From NCBI GenBank assembly GCA_937874315.1, contig CALNAE010000002.1:1-8989 (forward strand): a stretch of DNA of 8,989 bases. Reading direction: 5' to 3'. The first letter of the stretch is position 1, and each line of letters starts with the position of its first letter. Of the stretch, positions 1-6,756 are shown piece by piece. Position numbers and translations under genes: made by a program. The DNA is from an uncultured Bifidobacterium sp. (GTDB lineage Bacteria; Actinomycetota; Actinomycetes; Actinomycetales; Bifidobacteriaceae). The notes beneath the pieces are model-generated. The model had not been told where the DNA came from, did no database searches, and saw nothing but the letters and a program-made list of their open reading frames with translations.

Positions 1-34
1 CAGGGGTAACGGAGTCGTAATACACTCGGGGAGT

Positions 35-2296
35 ATGACTGCTTCCTTCGATGACCATCGGCGCACCGGTATGACGGCAGGCACATCAACGGACGTCTCG
101 CTTATGGACTTAACTTCGACGGATGACGCGTCAAGTGATGTCGATTCAACTGACGTTGCCGCACATTCCGAGACGCGTGCGGCGCTCGCGGCATTGCACC
201 GGTATTTCGGCTACGACTCGTTCCGTGTGGGGCAGGCGGATGTGGTGTCGGCGATGCTCTCCGGGCGGGACGTGCTGGCGGTGATGCCTACGGGCGCCGG
301 AAAATCCGTGTGCTATCAGATTCCGGCCACGCTGCTGCCGGGGCTGACCATCGTCATTTCGCCGCTCATCTCGTTGATGCGCGATCAGGTGGATGCGCTG
401 AACGACGCGGGCATCGCCGCCGCCTTCATCAACACCACGCAGACGCCCGACGAGCAGGACATGGTGCTCGCCCAGGCCGCCGCCGGTCAGGTTCGGCTGC
501 TCTACGTGGCGCCGGAACGGCTTGGTGCGGGGCGTTTTCGTTCCTTCACAGCCCGGGTGCCGATCTCGCTGGTCACGGTGGACGAAGCGCACTGCGTCTC
601 CCAGTGGGGCCAGGATTTCCGCTCGTCATATCTCGGCATTGGCGATTTCATCGAATCACTGCCCGCGCGACCCATCGTCGCCGCATTCACCGCGACGGCC
701 ACCGAGCGCGTGCGTCGTGACATCGTTGCGTTGCTGGGATTGCGCGATCCGGCCGTCACCGTCACGGGTTTCGATCGCCCCAACCTGTTCTTCGACGTCA
801 TCAATCTGCCCACCTCGCGCAAGAACGCGTGGATCGTGGATTTTGCGCGCCGGCATGCCGACGAATCCGGGATCGTCTACTGCGCCACTCGCAAGGAAAC
901 CGAGGCGCTGGCCGATATCCTGCAACGGCAGGGCATCGCTGCAGCGGCGTATCACGGCGGTATGGATGCGGCGTCGCGCAGCCGGGCGCAGCGCGATTTC
1001 GTCACGGACGCGGTGAGCGTGATCGTGGCCACGAACGCCTTCGGCATGGGCATCGACAAGTCGAACGTACGCTACGTCATTCACCACAACATGCCCGAAA
1101 GCATCGAGGCTTACTATCAGGAGGCGGGCCGCGCCGGACGGGACGGCGAGCCCTCGCGCTGCACCCTGCTGTGGAACGACAGCGACATCGTGACCCGTCG
1201 GCGGCTGCTCGATATGAGCGGGGAGAACGAGCGGCTCGACGCCGAGGAGCAGGCCGCGGTACGCATGAGGCGGCGCGGACTGCTCAACACCATGATCGGC
1301 TACTGCCGCACCACCAGCTGTCTGCACGCCTATATGACCCGCTATTTCGCCGATCCGGCGAACAGGGAAGAAACGAGCGCGGAACTGACCGGTGGGATGG
1401 ATGGTGGGTCGGACGACGTACCGACCGGTGGGACGGATGGTGGATCGATCGATGGGCCGGACGGCGTACCGACCCGTGAACCGGACGGTGGACCGACTCA
1501 TGGGCCGACCGATGGCGGGAAGAGCGCGGAGGGTGACGCACCCGTCAACTGCGGCAACTGCTCGAACTGCCTGAGCACCTTCACCGCCATCGACGTGACC
1601 GACATCGCGCGGGCCGTGAGCCGTTGCGTGCATGATCTGCATCAGGGATTCGGCTCCGGCAAGGTCGTGGCGGTGCTGCGCGGCTCGCGTGCCCAGGATT
1701 TGCTGGAACGCCATCTCGACCGCTGCCCCAGCTATGGGGCGCTCGAGCAGGTCTCGCAGGCCTCGATTCGTGACGTGCTCAACCAGATGGCCACCGACGG
1801 TTTCCTCGCCATATCCGAAGGGCGCATGCCGATCGTCGGATTCGGGCCGAGAGCCGCGCAGACCGCTCGGCCTGATTTCCATTACGAGATGAAGCGTATC
1901 GAAAGACGGACATCGCGTCGTGCCCCGGCCGGTTTTGGCGATGGAACCGTATCGACAGGTCGCGCGTTCGGCGATATGACCGAAGGAGCGGCGACGCGCG
2001 GCGCAGAGACGAACGACGGCATGGCGAACGGCAGTGTGGCGAGTTATGGTGTGGTGAATGTCGGTGCGGCGAATGACGAGGACGAGGCGTTGTTCGAGCG
2101 ATTGCGCGACGTGCGCCGGCAGATCGCGCATGAGCTCGGCAAGCCGCCATACATCGTCTTCTCCGACCGGACGCTGCGCGATATGACGCGCATTCGACCC
2201 GTGACCAACGCCCAGTTCCTGGCGGTCAACGGGGTAGGGGAACGCAAGCTCGATCAGTATGGGCAGCGTTTCATGGATGCGATCAGGACGCAATAA
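35..2296 (+). CDS. recQ: RecQ-family ATP-dependent 3'-5' DNA helicase
   Basis: RecQ helicases unwind forked and recombination DNA using ATP. Visible in order: Walker A PTGAGKS (residues 85-91, Lys90), DEAH box (183-186) followed by the aromatic-rich loop SQWGQDFRSSY (189-199), TATAT (219-223), and motif VI YQEAGRAGRDG (361-371). A zinc-binding module uses Cys429 and CGNCSNC (Cys506, 509, 512). A winged-helix-like RQC region covers roughly 515-615 and an HRDC domain about 684-753. At 753 residues it is longer than the roughly 600 usual for bacterial RecQ. The excess is a Ser/Thr/Asp-rich N-terminal tail (1-45), a repeat-built insertion between the zinc ligands (about 440-505), and a Gly/Ala/Asn-rich linker before HRDC (about 625-683). 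The start is uncertain: GGGGAG lies only 1 base before ATG 35, and in-frame ATGs at 71 and 104 have no better site. The helicase fold begins near residue 46, so any of the three gives an intact enzyme. Family assignment is firm. Confidence 0.96.
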   Translation: MTASFDDHRRTGMTAGTSTDVSLMDLTSTDDASSDVDSTDVAAHSETRAALAALHRYFGYDSFRVGQADVVSAMLSGRDVLAVMPTGAGKSVCYQIPATLLPGLTIVISPLISLMRDQVDALNDAGIAAAFINTTQTPDEQDMVLAQAAAGQVRLLYVAPERLGAGRFRSFTARVPISLVTVDEAHCVSQWGQDFRSSYLGIGDFIESLPARPIVAAFTATATERVRRDIVALLGLRDPAVTVTGFDRPNLFFDVINLPTSRKNAWIVDFARRHADESGIVYCATRKETEALADILQRQGIAAAAYHGGMDAASRSRAQRDFVTDAVSVIVATNAFGMGIDKSNVRYVIHHNMPESIEAYYQEAGRAGRDGEPSRCTLLWNDSDIVTRRRLLDMSGENERLDAEEQAAVRMRRRGLLNTMIGYCRTTSCLHAYMTRYFADPANREETSAELTGGMDGGSDDVPTGGTDGGSIDGPDGVPTREPDGGPTHGPTDGGKSAEGDAPVNCGNCSNCLSTFTAIDVTDIARAVSRCVHDLHQGFGSGKVVAVLRGSRAQDLLERHLDRCPSYGALEQVSQASIRDVLNQMATDGFLAISEGRMPIVGFGPRAAQTARPDFHYEMKRIERRTSRRAPAGFGDGTVSTGRAFGDMTEGAATRGAETNDGMANGSVASYGVVNVGAANDEDEALFERLRDVRRQIAHELGKPPYIVFSDRTLRDMTRIRPVTNAQFLAVNGVGERKLDQYGQRFMDAIRTQ
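1388..1519 (+). repeat. Degenerate in-frame tandem repeat inside recQ (36/48/36 bp units)
   Basis: Units each begin with GACC and close with TACC or GGCC, with lengths of 36, 48 and 36 bp plus a partial fourth unit. All are multiples of 12 bp, so the reading frame is kept. The protein reads TGGMDGGSDDVP, TGGTDGGSIDGPDGVP, TREPDGGPTHGP, TDGG (residues 452-495). It lies between the first zinc-ligand cysteine (Cys429) and the CxxCxxC cluster (Cys506-512) of RecQ, where E. coli RecQ has only about 16 residues between the first and second ligands. The composition suggests a flexible acidic/Gly/Pro loop. Growth by slipped-strand replication is inferred from the 12-bp step size. Confidence 0.85.
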
Positions 2297-2321
2297 GCGG
2301 TCACGGTTGCATCCGCGACGG

Positions 2322-2355
2322 CGATGGAACCTGCGTAGTCGATGGAACCTGCAAC
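2322..2355. repeat. Short imperfect tandem repeat, 18-bp period
   Basis: CGATGGAACCTGC occurs at 2322-2334 and again at 2340-2352, 18 bases apart, with the following bases (GTAGT versus AACCT) diverged. It begins 25 bases after the recQ stop. No function is evident. It may be a remnant of the same duplication activity seen further along this gap. Confidence 0.6.
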
Positions 2356-2442
2356 CTACGGAACTCGTGCAACTGACGGGTCCCGATGCCGTGGTCAGCC
2401 GGCGACGGTGAGCGCAGAAGTAGGGATTAGCTGCCGGGTCGC

Positions 2443-2555
2443 GATGCGTGAGTCGGCAGGAGGCAAATCGTAAGACGATGTCCGGCTACACCCGAACGCG
2501 TCGCCCTACACCGATGCGAGTCTGAGGCAAGCCGTGAGACGATTCCCAGTTACAC
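2443..2555. repeat. Pair of decayed direct repeats upstream of luxS
   Basis: Copy 1 (2443-2491) and copy 2 (2513-2555) share an ordered set of blocks: GATGCG, GAGTC, GAGGCAA, CGTRAGACGAT, and a final TACAC. They differ by small gaps (49 versus 43 bases) and substitutions. The spacer between them contains one more CCTACACC. The second copy ends at the presumed luxS -35 region. The alignment was made by eye, so exact edges are approximate. It could be an old local duplication, or a pair of binding regions for a regulator or RNA structure. Confidence 0.55.
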
Positions 2556-2583
2556 GGCCGGTGGCCGCGCTACTGTATAGCAT
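2550..2583 (+). promoter_or_regulatory. Possible luxS promoter
   Basis: TTACAC (2550-2555) is a 4/6 match to a sigma-70-type -35, and TATAGC (2576-2581) resembles a -10 box. Their 20-base spacing is longer than ideal. A 5-bp inverted repeat, CGGCC-ggt-GGCCG (2555-2567), lies between them and could be a regulator site. Transcription would begin near 2588, giving a leader of about 47 bases before luxS. This rests only on motif resemblance. Confidence 0.25.
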
Positions 2584-2624
2584 GGCACGGGCTTGTTGGC
2601 GCAGGCTTGTTCAACCTTACGAAT

Positions 2625-2637
2625 GGAGAATATCATG
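2625..2637 (+). promoter_or_regulatory. luxS ribosome binding site, fixes the start codon
   Basis: GGAG at 2625-2628 stands 6 bases before ATG 2635. The frame stays open upstream to a TTG at 2593 and an ATG at 2623, but those add 14 and 4 residues before the conserved start and have no comparable ribosome binding site. The start at 2635 gives the usual LuxS length. Confidence 0.85.
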
Positions 2638-3117
2638 GCAGAAAAACCACAGCCGGAGAGCTTCCAACTCGATCACACCAAGGTCAAGGCGCCGTATGTT
2701 CGATTCATCGATACCGAACACGGCCCGAACGGCGACGTGATCTCCAACTATGATCTGCGGCTCGTCCAACCGAATGCAAACGCGATTCCGACCGGCGGAC
2801 TGCACACCATCGAACATATGCTCGCCGTACTCATGCGTGAACGCATCACCGGATACATCGACTGCTCGCCTTTCGGCTGCCGCACCGGATTCCACCTGCT
2901 CACCTGGGGTGAGCACAGCACCGAAGAGGTTGCCAAGGCGCTCAAGGAATCGCTCGAATTCATCGCCAATGAGGCGACCTGGGATGATGTGCCGGCCACC
3001 ACGATCGAAAGTTGCGGCAACTACCGCGACCACAGCCTGTTCACCGCGAAGCAATGGTCGCGCGACATTCTGGCCGAGGGCATCAGCTCCGACCCCTTCG
3101 TGCGCAAAACCGTGTGA
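2635..3117 (+). CDS. luxS: S-ribosylhomocysteine lyase (LuxS, AI-2 synthesis)
   Basis: LuxS cleaves S-ribosylhomocysteine to homocysteine and 4,5-dihydroxy-2,3-pentanedione, the precursor of autoinducer-2. It is a cytoplasmic step of the activated methyl cycle, following the nucleosidase Pfs, which is not in this window. The 160-residue product has the family length. Metal ligands are visible: His57 and His61 in HTIEH (Glu60 between them) and Cys127 in ESCGNYRDHS. The catalytic cysteine is Cys82 in SPFGCRTGF. The N-terminal SFQLDHTKVKAPYVR block is typical of the family. The gene lies alone after a long non-coding gap and is followed by 84 bases before the acetyltransferase, so it is probably expressed from its own promoter. 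No key residue is missing. Confidence 0.98.
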   Translation: MAEKPQPESFQLDHTKVKAPYVRFIDTEHGPNGDVISNYDLRLVQPNANAIPTGGLHTIEHMLAVLMRERITGYIDCSPFGCRTGFHLLTWGEHSTEEVAKALKESLEFIANEATWDDVPATTIESCGNYRDHSLFTAKQWSRDILAEGISSDPFVRKTV

Positions 3118-3201
3118 AACTGGCCGATTGGCTGAACTGGCTTCATGGGCTTAACTGCCCCGTAACCGCCGACCATCAAATCAACCATTGAACAGGTAAG
3201 A

Positions 3202-3786
3202 GTGAACACCTTCGAACACGCAACCACGACATATATCACCACACTGAGCAGGGGAGGCGCGGATCGTCGCATCCGCGTCGCCACCGTCGACGATTTCGCG
3301 CAAATGCGACGCAATTATGCGCATGCCCGCAGATTGATGGCGTCCAATGGCAATCCCACCCAGTGGGGACACACGTTCCCGCTCGATCAGGTGGTCCGAC
3401 GCGACATCGACGCCGGACGCTCCAGAGTGCTCGTCGACCATGCGGGGCCCGAGGGCGACGAACGCATCCTTGCGCAATTCTCCGTCTGCACGGGTGTGGA
3501 CCCGACGTATGTGAATATCGACGGAGCATGGCTGGATGACGACGACTATGTCGCCATCCATCGCATCGCGGCCTCGGGCCTCGCGCACGGCGTCGCCCAC
3601 GACTGCCTGGAGTGGACCGTGCGGCAGTACGGCAACGTGCGCATCGACACGCATCCGAACAACCGCGCCATGCAGCATGTCATCACGCGTTCAGGATTCG
3701 TGCCGTGCGGACGCATCACCCTGCTGGATCGCGAGACCGACCTGATCCGGCTCGCCTATCAACGTCATGATGGCGAGACACAATAG
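3202..3786 (+). CDS. GNAT-family N-acetyltransferase, substrate unknown
   Basis: This 194-residue protein starts at GTG 3202, with AGGTAAG (3194-3200) just upstream. An N-terminal extension of about 22 residues precedes the fold (RIRVATVDDFAQM, from residue 23). It matches a GNAT subfamily I recognise by NGNPTQW (49-55) with FP and a following DI, PTYVNIDGAWL (101-111), IHRIAASG (119-126) and VRIDTHPNNRAMQHVITRSGF (146-166). The last block carries the usual GNAT Asn near the acetyl-CoA site and the C-terminal GF. The normal acetyl-CoA pyrophosphate loop (R/QxxGxG/A) is weak here: the equivalent stretch reads SGLAHGVAH, which resembles SGxxxGVGR in other members. The substrate cannot be read from sequence. 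Its stop is 5 bases before alr, so the two are probably cotranscribed, but that does not show a shared pathway. Confidence 0.9.
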   Translation: MNTFEHATTTYITTLSRGGADRRIRVATVDDFAQMRRNYAHARRLMASNGNPTQWGHTFPLDQVVRRDIDAGRSRVLVDHAGPEGDERILAQFSVCTGVDPTYVNIDGAWLDDDDYVAIHRIAASGLAHGVAHDCLEWTVRQYGNVRIDTHPNNRAMQHVITRSGFVPCGRITLLDRETDLIRLAYQRHDGETQ

Positions 3787-3791
3787 GGCGC

Positions 3792-5147
3792 ATGAATACC
3801 TCAGCAACGGCATGGCCGTTCTCTTCGTCGCAGGGTGAATCGAATTACGAGGCGGCGTTGCGGCGTTACCCGGGTCAGGCGATCGTCGATCTGGCGGCGA
3901 TGCGAGACAATATGCGCCATCTGGTCGAGGTCGTCGGAGGGCCGCGATCATCGACCGCCGTCATGGGGGTGGTGAAGGCCGACGCCTACGGGCACGGGCT
4001 TATCCCGTCGGCCCTGGCGGCCCTGGCGGGTGGCGCGACTTGGCTTGGCACCGCGCAGTCGCATGAGGCGCTCGCCCTACGTAAGGCGGGAATCGGTCCG
4101 GATCGTTGCCACATTCTCACGTGGGTATACAACGGCACGAAAGCGCCGTTCGATGAACTCATCACCAATGACATCGATGTTTCGTTGGGTTCGCTGGCCG
4201 GCATCGACGCCGTGGCGGCGGCGGCCAGAACACTGGGCAAGACTGCGCGGGTGCATGTCAAGGTGGACACCGGGTTCGGACGTAACGGCTTCACCGAGGA
4301 AGGCTTCGGCGCGGCGCTGGGCAAGCTCGTGCCCCTGGCCAAGGAAGGCGTGCTGCATATCGTGGGGCAGTGGAGCCATCTGGCGGTGGCAGACGCGCCC
4401 AACGTGCCGGAATTCGTCGCGTCGACCGACCGGCAGATCGAACACTTCAACACATTCACCGCTCGCATGGAACAGGCGGGCATCGCCCCGGAGATCAGGC
4501 ACTTGGCCAACACGGCCGCCACGCTGACGCGCCCGGCCATCCACTTTGAACTCACTCGCCCCGGCATCGCGCTCTACGGTTACGAGGCGGACCAGGCGAT
4601 GGGCGAACCGGCCGACTTCCAGCTCACCCCCGCGATGACGTTGCAGGCGCAGCTGGCCACCGTCAAGCACGTGACCGCCGGTCACGGCATCTCCTATGGC
4701 CGCACCTACCTGACCGACGAGGCGACCAGCACCGCGATTGTGCCGTTGGGGTACGCCGATGGCATCCACCGTTCCGCGTCGGGATTCGACGCCGTCGGTG
4801 CCAGACACACCGACAAGGAGGGCGGACCTGTTCGTGTGATGACCGCGCAGGGGACGAAGGTGTTCCACGTCTCCGGTCGGGTGTGCATGGACCAGTTCAT
4901 CCTCGATCTGCATGGCGATGCCGAACGGCTGGGTGTCCATGAAGGCGATACGGTCAGGCTATTCGGTCCCGGTCGCGGCGAGCGCTGTGGCGAGCCCACG
5001 GCCGACGATTGGGCACGGACGGCGGACACCATCAGCTATGAGATCTTCACCTGTCTGCGCAATCGGATCCCTCGGCTGTATTTACATGCCCAAGACGTGT
5101 TGTCCCCGGCCGATCTGGCGTTGCTCGATCCCACCTCGCTGCTGTGA
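3792..5147 (+). CDS. alr: Alanine racemase (PLP-dependent)
   Basis: Alr interconverts L- and D-alanine in the cytoplasm, supplying D-Ala for peptidoglycan. The PLP lysine is Lys62 in VVKADAYGHG. The second catalytic residue is Tyr302 in ISYGRTY. Arg256 in TRPGIALYG matches the residue that contacts the PLP pyridine nitrogen. GRVCMDQ (362-368), LGYADG (319-324) and the terminal TISYEIFTCLRNRIPRLY are family blocks. At 451 residues it exceeds the usual 360-390, through an N-terminal tail of about 25 residues and insertions around 328-347 and 393-410. The ATG is 5 bases past the acetyltransferase stop. The nearest Shine-Dalgarno-like bases (AGGG, 3785-3788) overlap that stop at short spacing, which suggests translational coupling. 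Function is confident, the exact start less so. Confidence 0.97.
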   Translation: MNTSATAWPFSSSQGESNYEAALRRYPGQAIVDLAAMRDNMRHLVEVVGGPRSSTAVMGVVKADAYGHGLIPSALAALAGGATWLGTAQSHEALALRKAGIGPDRCHILTWVYNGTKAPFDELITNDIDVSLGSLAGIDAVAAAARTLGKTARVHVKVDTGFGRNGFTEEGFGAALGKLVPLAKEGVLHIVGQWSHLAVADAPNVPEFVASTDRQIEHFNTFTARMEQAGIAPEIRHLANTAATLTRPAIHFELTRPGIALYGYEADQAMGEPADFQLTPAMTLQAQLATVKHVTAGHGISYGRTYLTDEATSTAIVPLGYADGIHRSASGFDAVGARHTDKEGGPVRVMTAQGTKVFHVSGRVCMDQFILDLHGDAERLGVHEGDTVRLFGPGRGERCGEPTADDWARTADTISYEIFTCLRNRIPRLYLHAQDVLSPADLALLDPTSLL

Positions 5148-5159
5148 TTGTGATGTGCT

Positions 5160-5189
5160 GGTGCTGGTGAAGGTGCAGGTGCAGGTGAC
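5160..5189. repeat. Five GGTGNN hexamers just after alr
   Basis: Starting 12 bases after the alr stop, the sequence steps in hexamers GGTGCT, GGTGAA, GGTGCA, GGTGCA, GGTGAC. It is non-coding as far as I can see, since alr already ends in its conserved C-terminal block. It looks like simple-sequence slippage. The repeated GGTG could also be bound by a protein, but nothing here supports that directly. Confidence 0.6.
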
Positions 5190-5252
5190 TGCGTGGCCTG
5201 CACGCTCGAGGGCGGATTGGATGGTGGCCGGCGCGAGTCAACCGGGCGGCAG

Positions 5253-5283
5253 GCACGGCCCGTGCACCCGAGGAGCGGGTGCA
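5253..5283 (+). terminator. Strong GC-rich hairpin, possible alr terminator or attenuator
   Basis: TGCACCCG (5263-5270) pairs perfectly with CGGGTGCA (5276-5283) across a 5-base loop (AGGAG), giving an 8-bp stem. An overlapping alternative stem, GCAC (5253-5256) with GTGC (5262-5265), uses the same bases, so the two are mutually exclusive. No T-tract follows, so it is not a textbook intrinsic terminator. It lies 116 bases after the alr stop and about 150 bases before dgt. A factor-assisted terminator, an RNA stability element or an attenuator are all possible. Confidence 0.35.
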
Positions 5284-5341
5284 AGACCTGGGCCTTCGAC
5301 CACAGGGCTATTCTGGTGGCTAAGTCGGGCCGGCGCATGGC

Positions 5342-5410
5342 TATAGTTGGGGGCGAACGGCGCTGTCATGAGCTGTCATGATAGGCATGACATACAGGAT
5401 AGGATATAGG
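5342..5410 (+). promoter_or_regulatory. Probable dgt-dnaG control region with operator-like repeats
   Basis: GCTGTCATGA occurs twice in immediate succession (5362-5371, 5372-5381), a spacing of one DNA helical turn. CATGACA (5386-5392) repeats it in inverse orientation, forming TGTCATG-atagg-CATGACA (5374-5392). Two -10-like boxes flank this: TATAGT (5342-5347) and TATAGG (5405-5410). Neither has a good -35. For the downstream box the palindrome covers the place where the -35 would be, as expected of a repressor or activator site. The repeats are plain in the sequence; the regulatory role is inferred. Confidence 0.4.
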
Positions 5411-5432
5411 GCGTTTCCTCGAAAGGGCTGCG

Positions 5433-6716
5433 ATGACCACCAGAACGAACGGTGAGGTGCTGACGAGCGAGGGCTATGTCGCCGCCGACGAGGAGCGCTG
5501 GGTGCCTGAACCGCCGAAATCGAGTTCTCGCACGGCATTCGAGCGGGACCGTGCGCGCCTTATCCACTCCTCGGCCTTGCGTCGGCTGGGTGCCAAAAGC
5601 CAGATATTGGTGGCCGGCACCGACGACTTCGCTCGGACCCGTCTCACCCACACGCTTGAGGTCGCGCAGATCGGCCGGCAGATCGGCATGATGCTCGGTT
5701 GCGATCCCGATGTCGTGGATTGCGCATGCTTGGCGCACGATCTGGGTCATCCGCCGTTCGGCCACAATGGGGAGAAGGCCCTCTCGGATATCGCCAAGGA
5801 CATCGGTGGCTTCGAGGGCAATGCGCAGACCCTGCGCTTGCTGACGCGGCTCGAGCCCAAGATCTTCCGTGCCGATGGCAGGCCGGCCGGGGTCAATCTC
5901 ACGCGGGCGTCGCTGGATGCCGCGGTGAAATATCCGTGGACCTTGGCCGAAGCGGCGCAGCATCCGAAGGGGGAGCGCACCGCGAAATTCTGCGTGTATC
6001 CCGATGACGAGGACGTCTTTCGCTGGTTGAAAGAGGGCGCGCCGAAGGCGACGAAGCCCATGGAATGCCAGGTGATGGATCTGTCGGATGACATCGCCTA
6101 CAGCGTGCATGACGTCGAGGACGCCATAGCAACCGACGCCTTCAACCCGATTGTGTTGGAGGATGCCCACGTCGTCGACGAGATGATTACGCAGACACGG
6201 GAGTGGTATGGCGCGAAATGGGACCCGGATGAACTACTCGCGGCGTTTCAGCGTCTGTGGCACGATCAATTGTTCCCCAGTCATTTCAACGGCTCCCGTC
6301 GTTCGTTGGCGCAGCTTAAGAACATCACCAGCGCGTTGATCGGCCGTTTCGCCGGTTCCGTGGAGTCGGCCACCCGCGAACGTTATGGTGCCGGTCCGCT
6401 GACCCGCTACAGCGCATCCGTCGTTATTCCGGACCGCACCGCCTACGAAATCGTGGCGCTGAAGGGCATAGCGGTGTACTTCGTCATGGCCCCGCGCGAA
6501 CGGGCGCCCATGCATCGGCAGGAGCTCAAAGTCGTCGGAGATCTCATCGACGTGTTGATGAGAGATGCGCCGAATGCCAGCGACGCCTTGGAACCCGTGT
6601 TCCTCGATGACTGGAATGAAGCCACCAATGACGACGAGCGGCTTCGGGTGGCGGTCGATCAAGTCGCCAGTCTTACGGACAACTCGGCGCTGACGTTGCA
6701 TGAGATTCTGTGCTGA
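5433..6716 (+). CDS. dgt: dGTPase-like deoxynucleoside triphosphate triphosphohydrolase (HD domain)
   Basis: Family members hydrolyse dGTP or other dNTPs to the deoxynucleoside and inorganic triphosphate, trimming the dNTP pool. The start is supported by AAAGGG (5422-5427) 5 bases before the ATG. The HD metal ligands are His73 in TRLTHTLEV, His102-Asp103 in LAHDLGHPPFGHNGE, and the Asp219/Asp220 pair in DLSDDIAYSVHDVED. The preceding block RARLIHSSALRRLGAKSQ (40-57) is the usual nucleotide-binding signature. At 427 residues it fits the shorter actinobacterial type rather than the roughly 500-residue E. coli Dgt, so preference for dGTP alone should not be assumed. dnaG follows after 40 bases on the same strand, so the two are probably one transcript. 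No catalytic residue appears lost. Confidence 0.95.
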   Translation: MTTRTNGEVLTSEGYVAADEERWVPEPPKSSSRTAFERDRARLIHSSALRRLGAKSQILVAGTDDFARTRLTHTLEVAQIGRQIGMMLGCDPDVVDCACLAHDLGHPPFGHNGEKALSDIAKDIGGFEGNAQTLRLLTRLEPKIFRADGRPAGVNLTRASLDAAVKYPWTLAEAAQHPKGERTAKFCVYPDDEDVFRWLKEGAPKATKPMECQVMDLSDDIAYSVHDVEDAIATDAFNPIVLEDAHVVDEMITQTREWYGAKWDPDELLAAFQRLWHDQLFPSHFNGSRRSLAQLKNITSALIGRFAGSVESATRERYGAGPLTRYSASVVIPDRTAYEIVALKGIAVYFVMAPRERAPMHRQELKVVGDLIDVLMRDAPNASDALEPVFLDDWNEATNDDERLRVAVDQVASLTDNSALTLHEILC

Positions 6717-6756
6717 CACGCATGGGTCTATTAGCCTGTGAGGTATGGTGATTGCT

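Larger units (their letters stand above)
2297..2634. other. recQ-luxS intergenic region with no convincing gene
   Basis: These 338 bases separate the recQ stop from the luxS start. I find no open frame with a credible start, RBS or recognisable protein. The region holds a short 18-bp-period repeat (2322-2355), a longer decayed direct repeat (2443-2555), a small CGGCC/GGCCG hairpin (2555-2567), and the presumed luxS promoter and leader. No hairpin plus T-tract terminator for recQ is apparent. I looked for an S-adenosylhomocysteine or SAM riboswitch core ahead of luxS and recognised none. Confidence 0.75.

Noticed and set aside
1388..1519. CRISPR-like or mobile-element repeat
   Set aside because: The units are adjacent without spacers, degenerate, multiples of 12 bp and in frame within recQ, so this is a coding tandem repeat.
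656..2293. Long open frame of about 545 codons on the minus strand opposite recQ
   Set aside because: It lies wholly antisense to a clearly conserved helicase, has an implausible His/Arg-rich composition with repeated RPTGR-type runs mirroring the recQ repeat, and is explained by high GC content removing stop codons.
2297..2634. Riboswitch sensing S-adenosylhomocysteine or SAM ahead of luxS
   Set aside because: I looked for conserved cores of these riboswitches and did not recognise one. The repeats here are direct rather than the nested stems such RNAs need.
2534..2740. Plus-strand open frame of 68 codons overlapping the start of luxS
   Set aside because: It overlaps luxS out of frame, is Arg-rich in its latter half and lacks a ribosome binding site.
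3118..3201. GGGC-ttaact-GCCC stem after luxS as a terminator
   Set aside because: The stem is only 4 bp and no T-tract follows, so it is too weak to call.
4077..4940. Minus-strand open frame of 287 codons opposite alr
   Set aside because: It is antisense to conserved alr blocks, has no recognisable domain and no ribosome binding site. It is a shadow of high-GC coding sequence.
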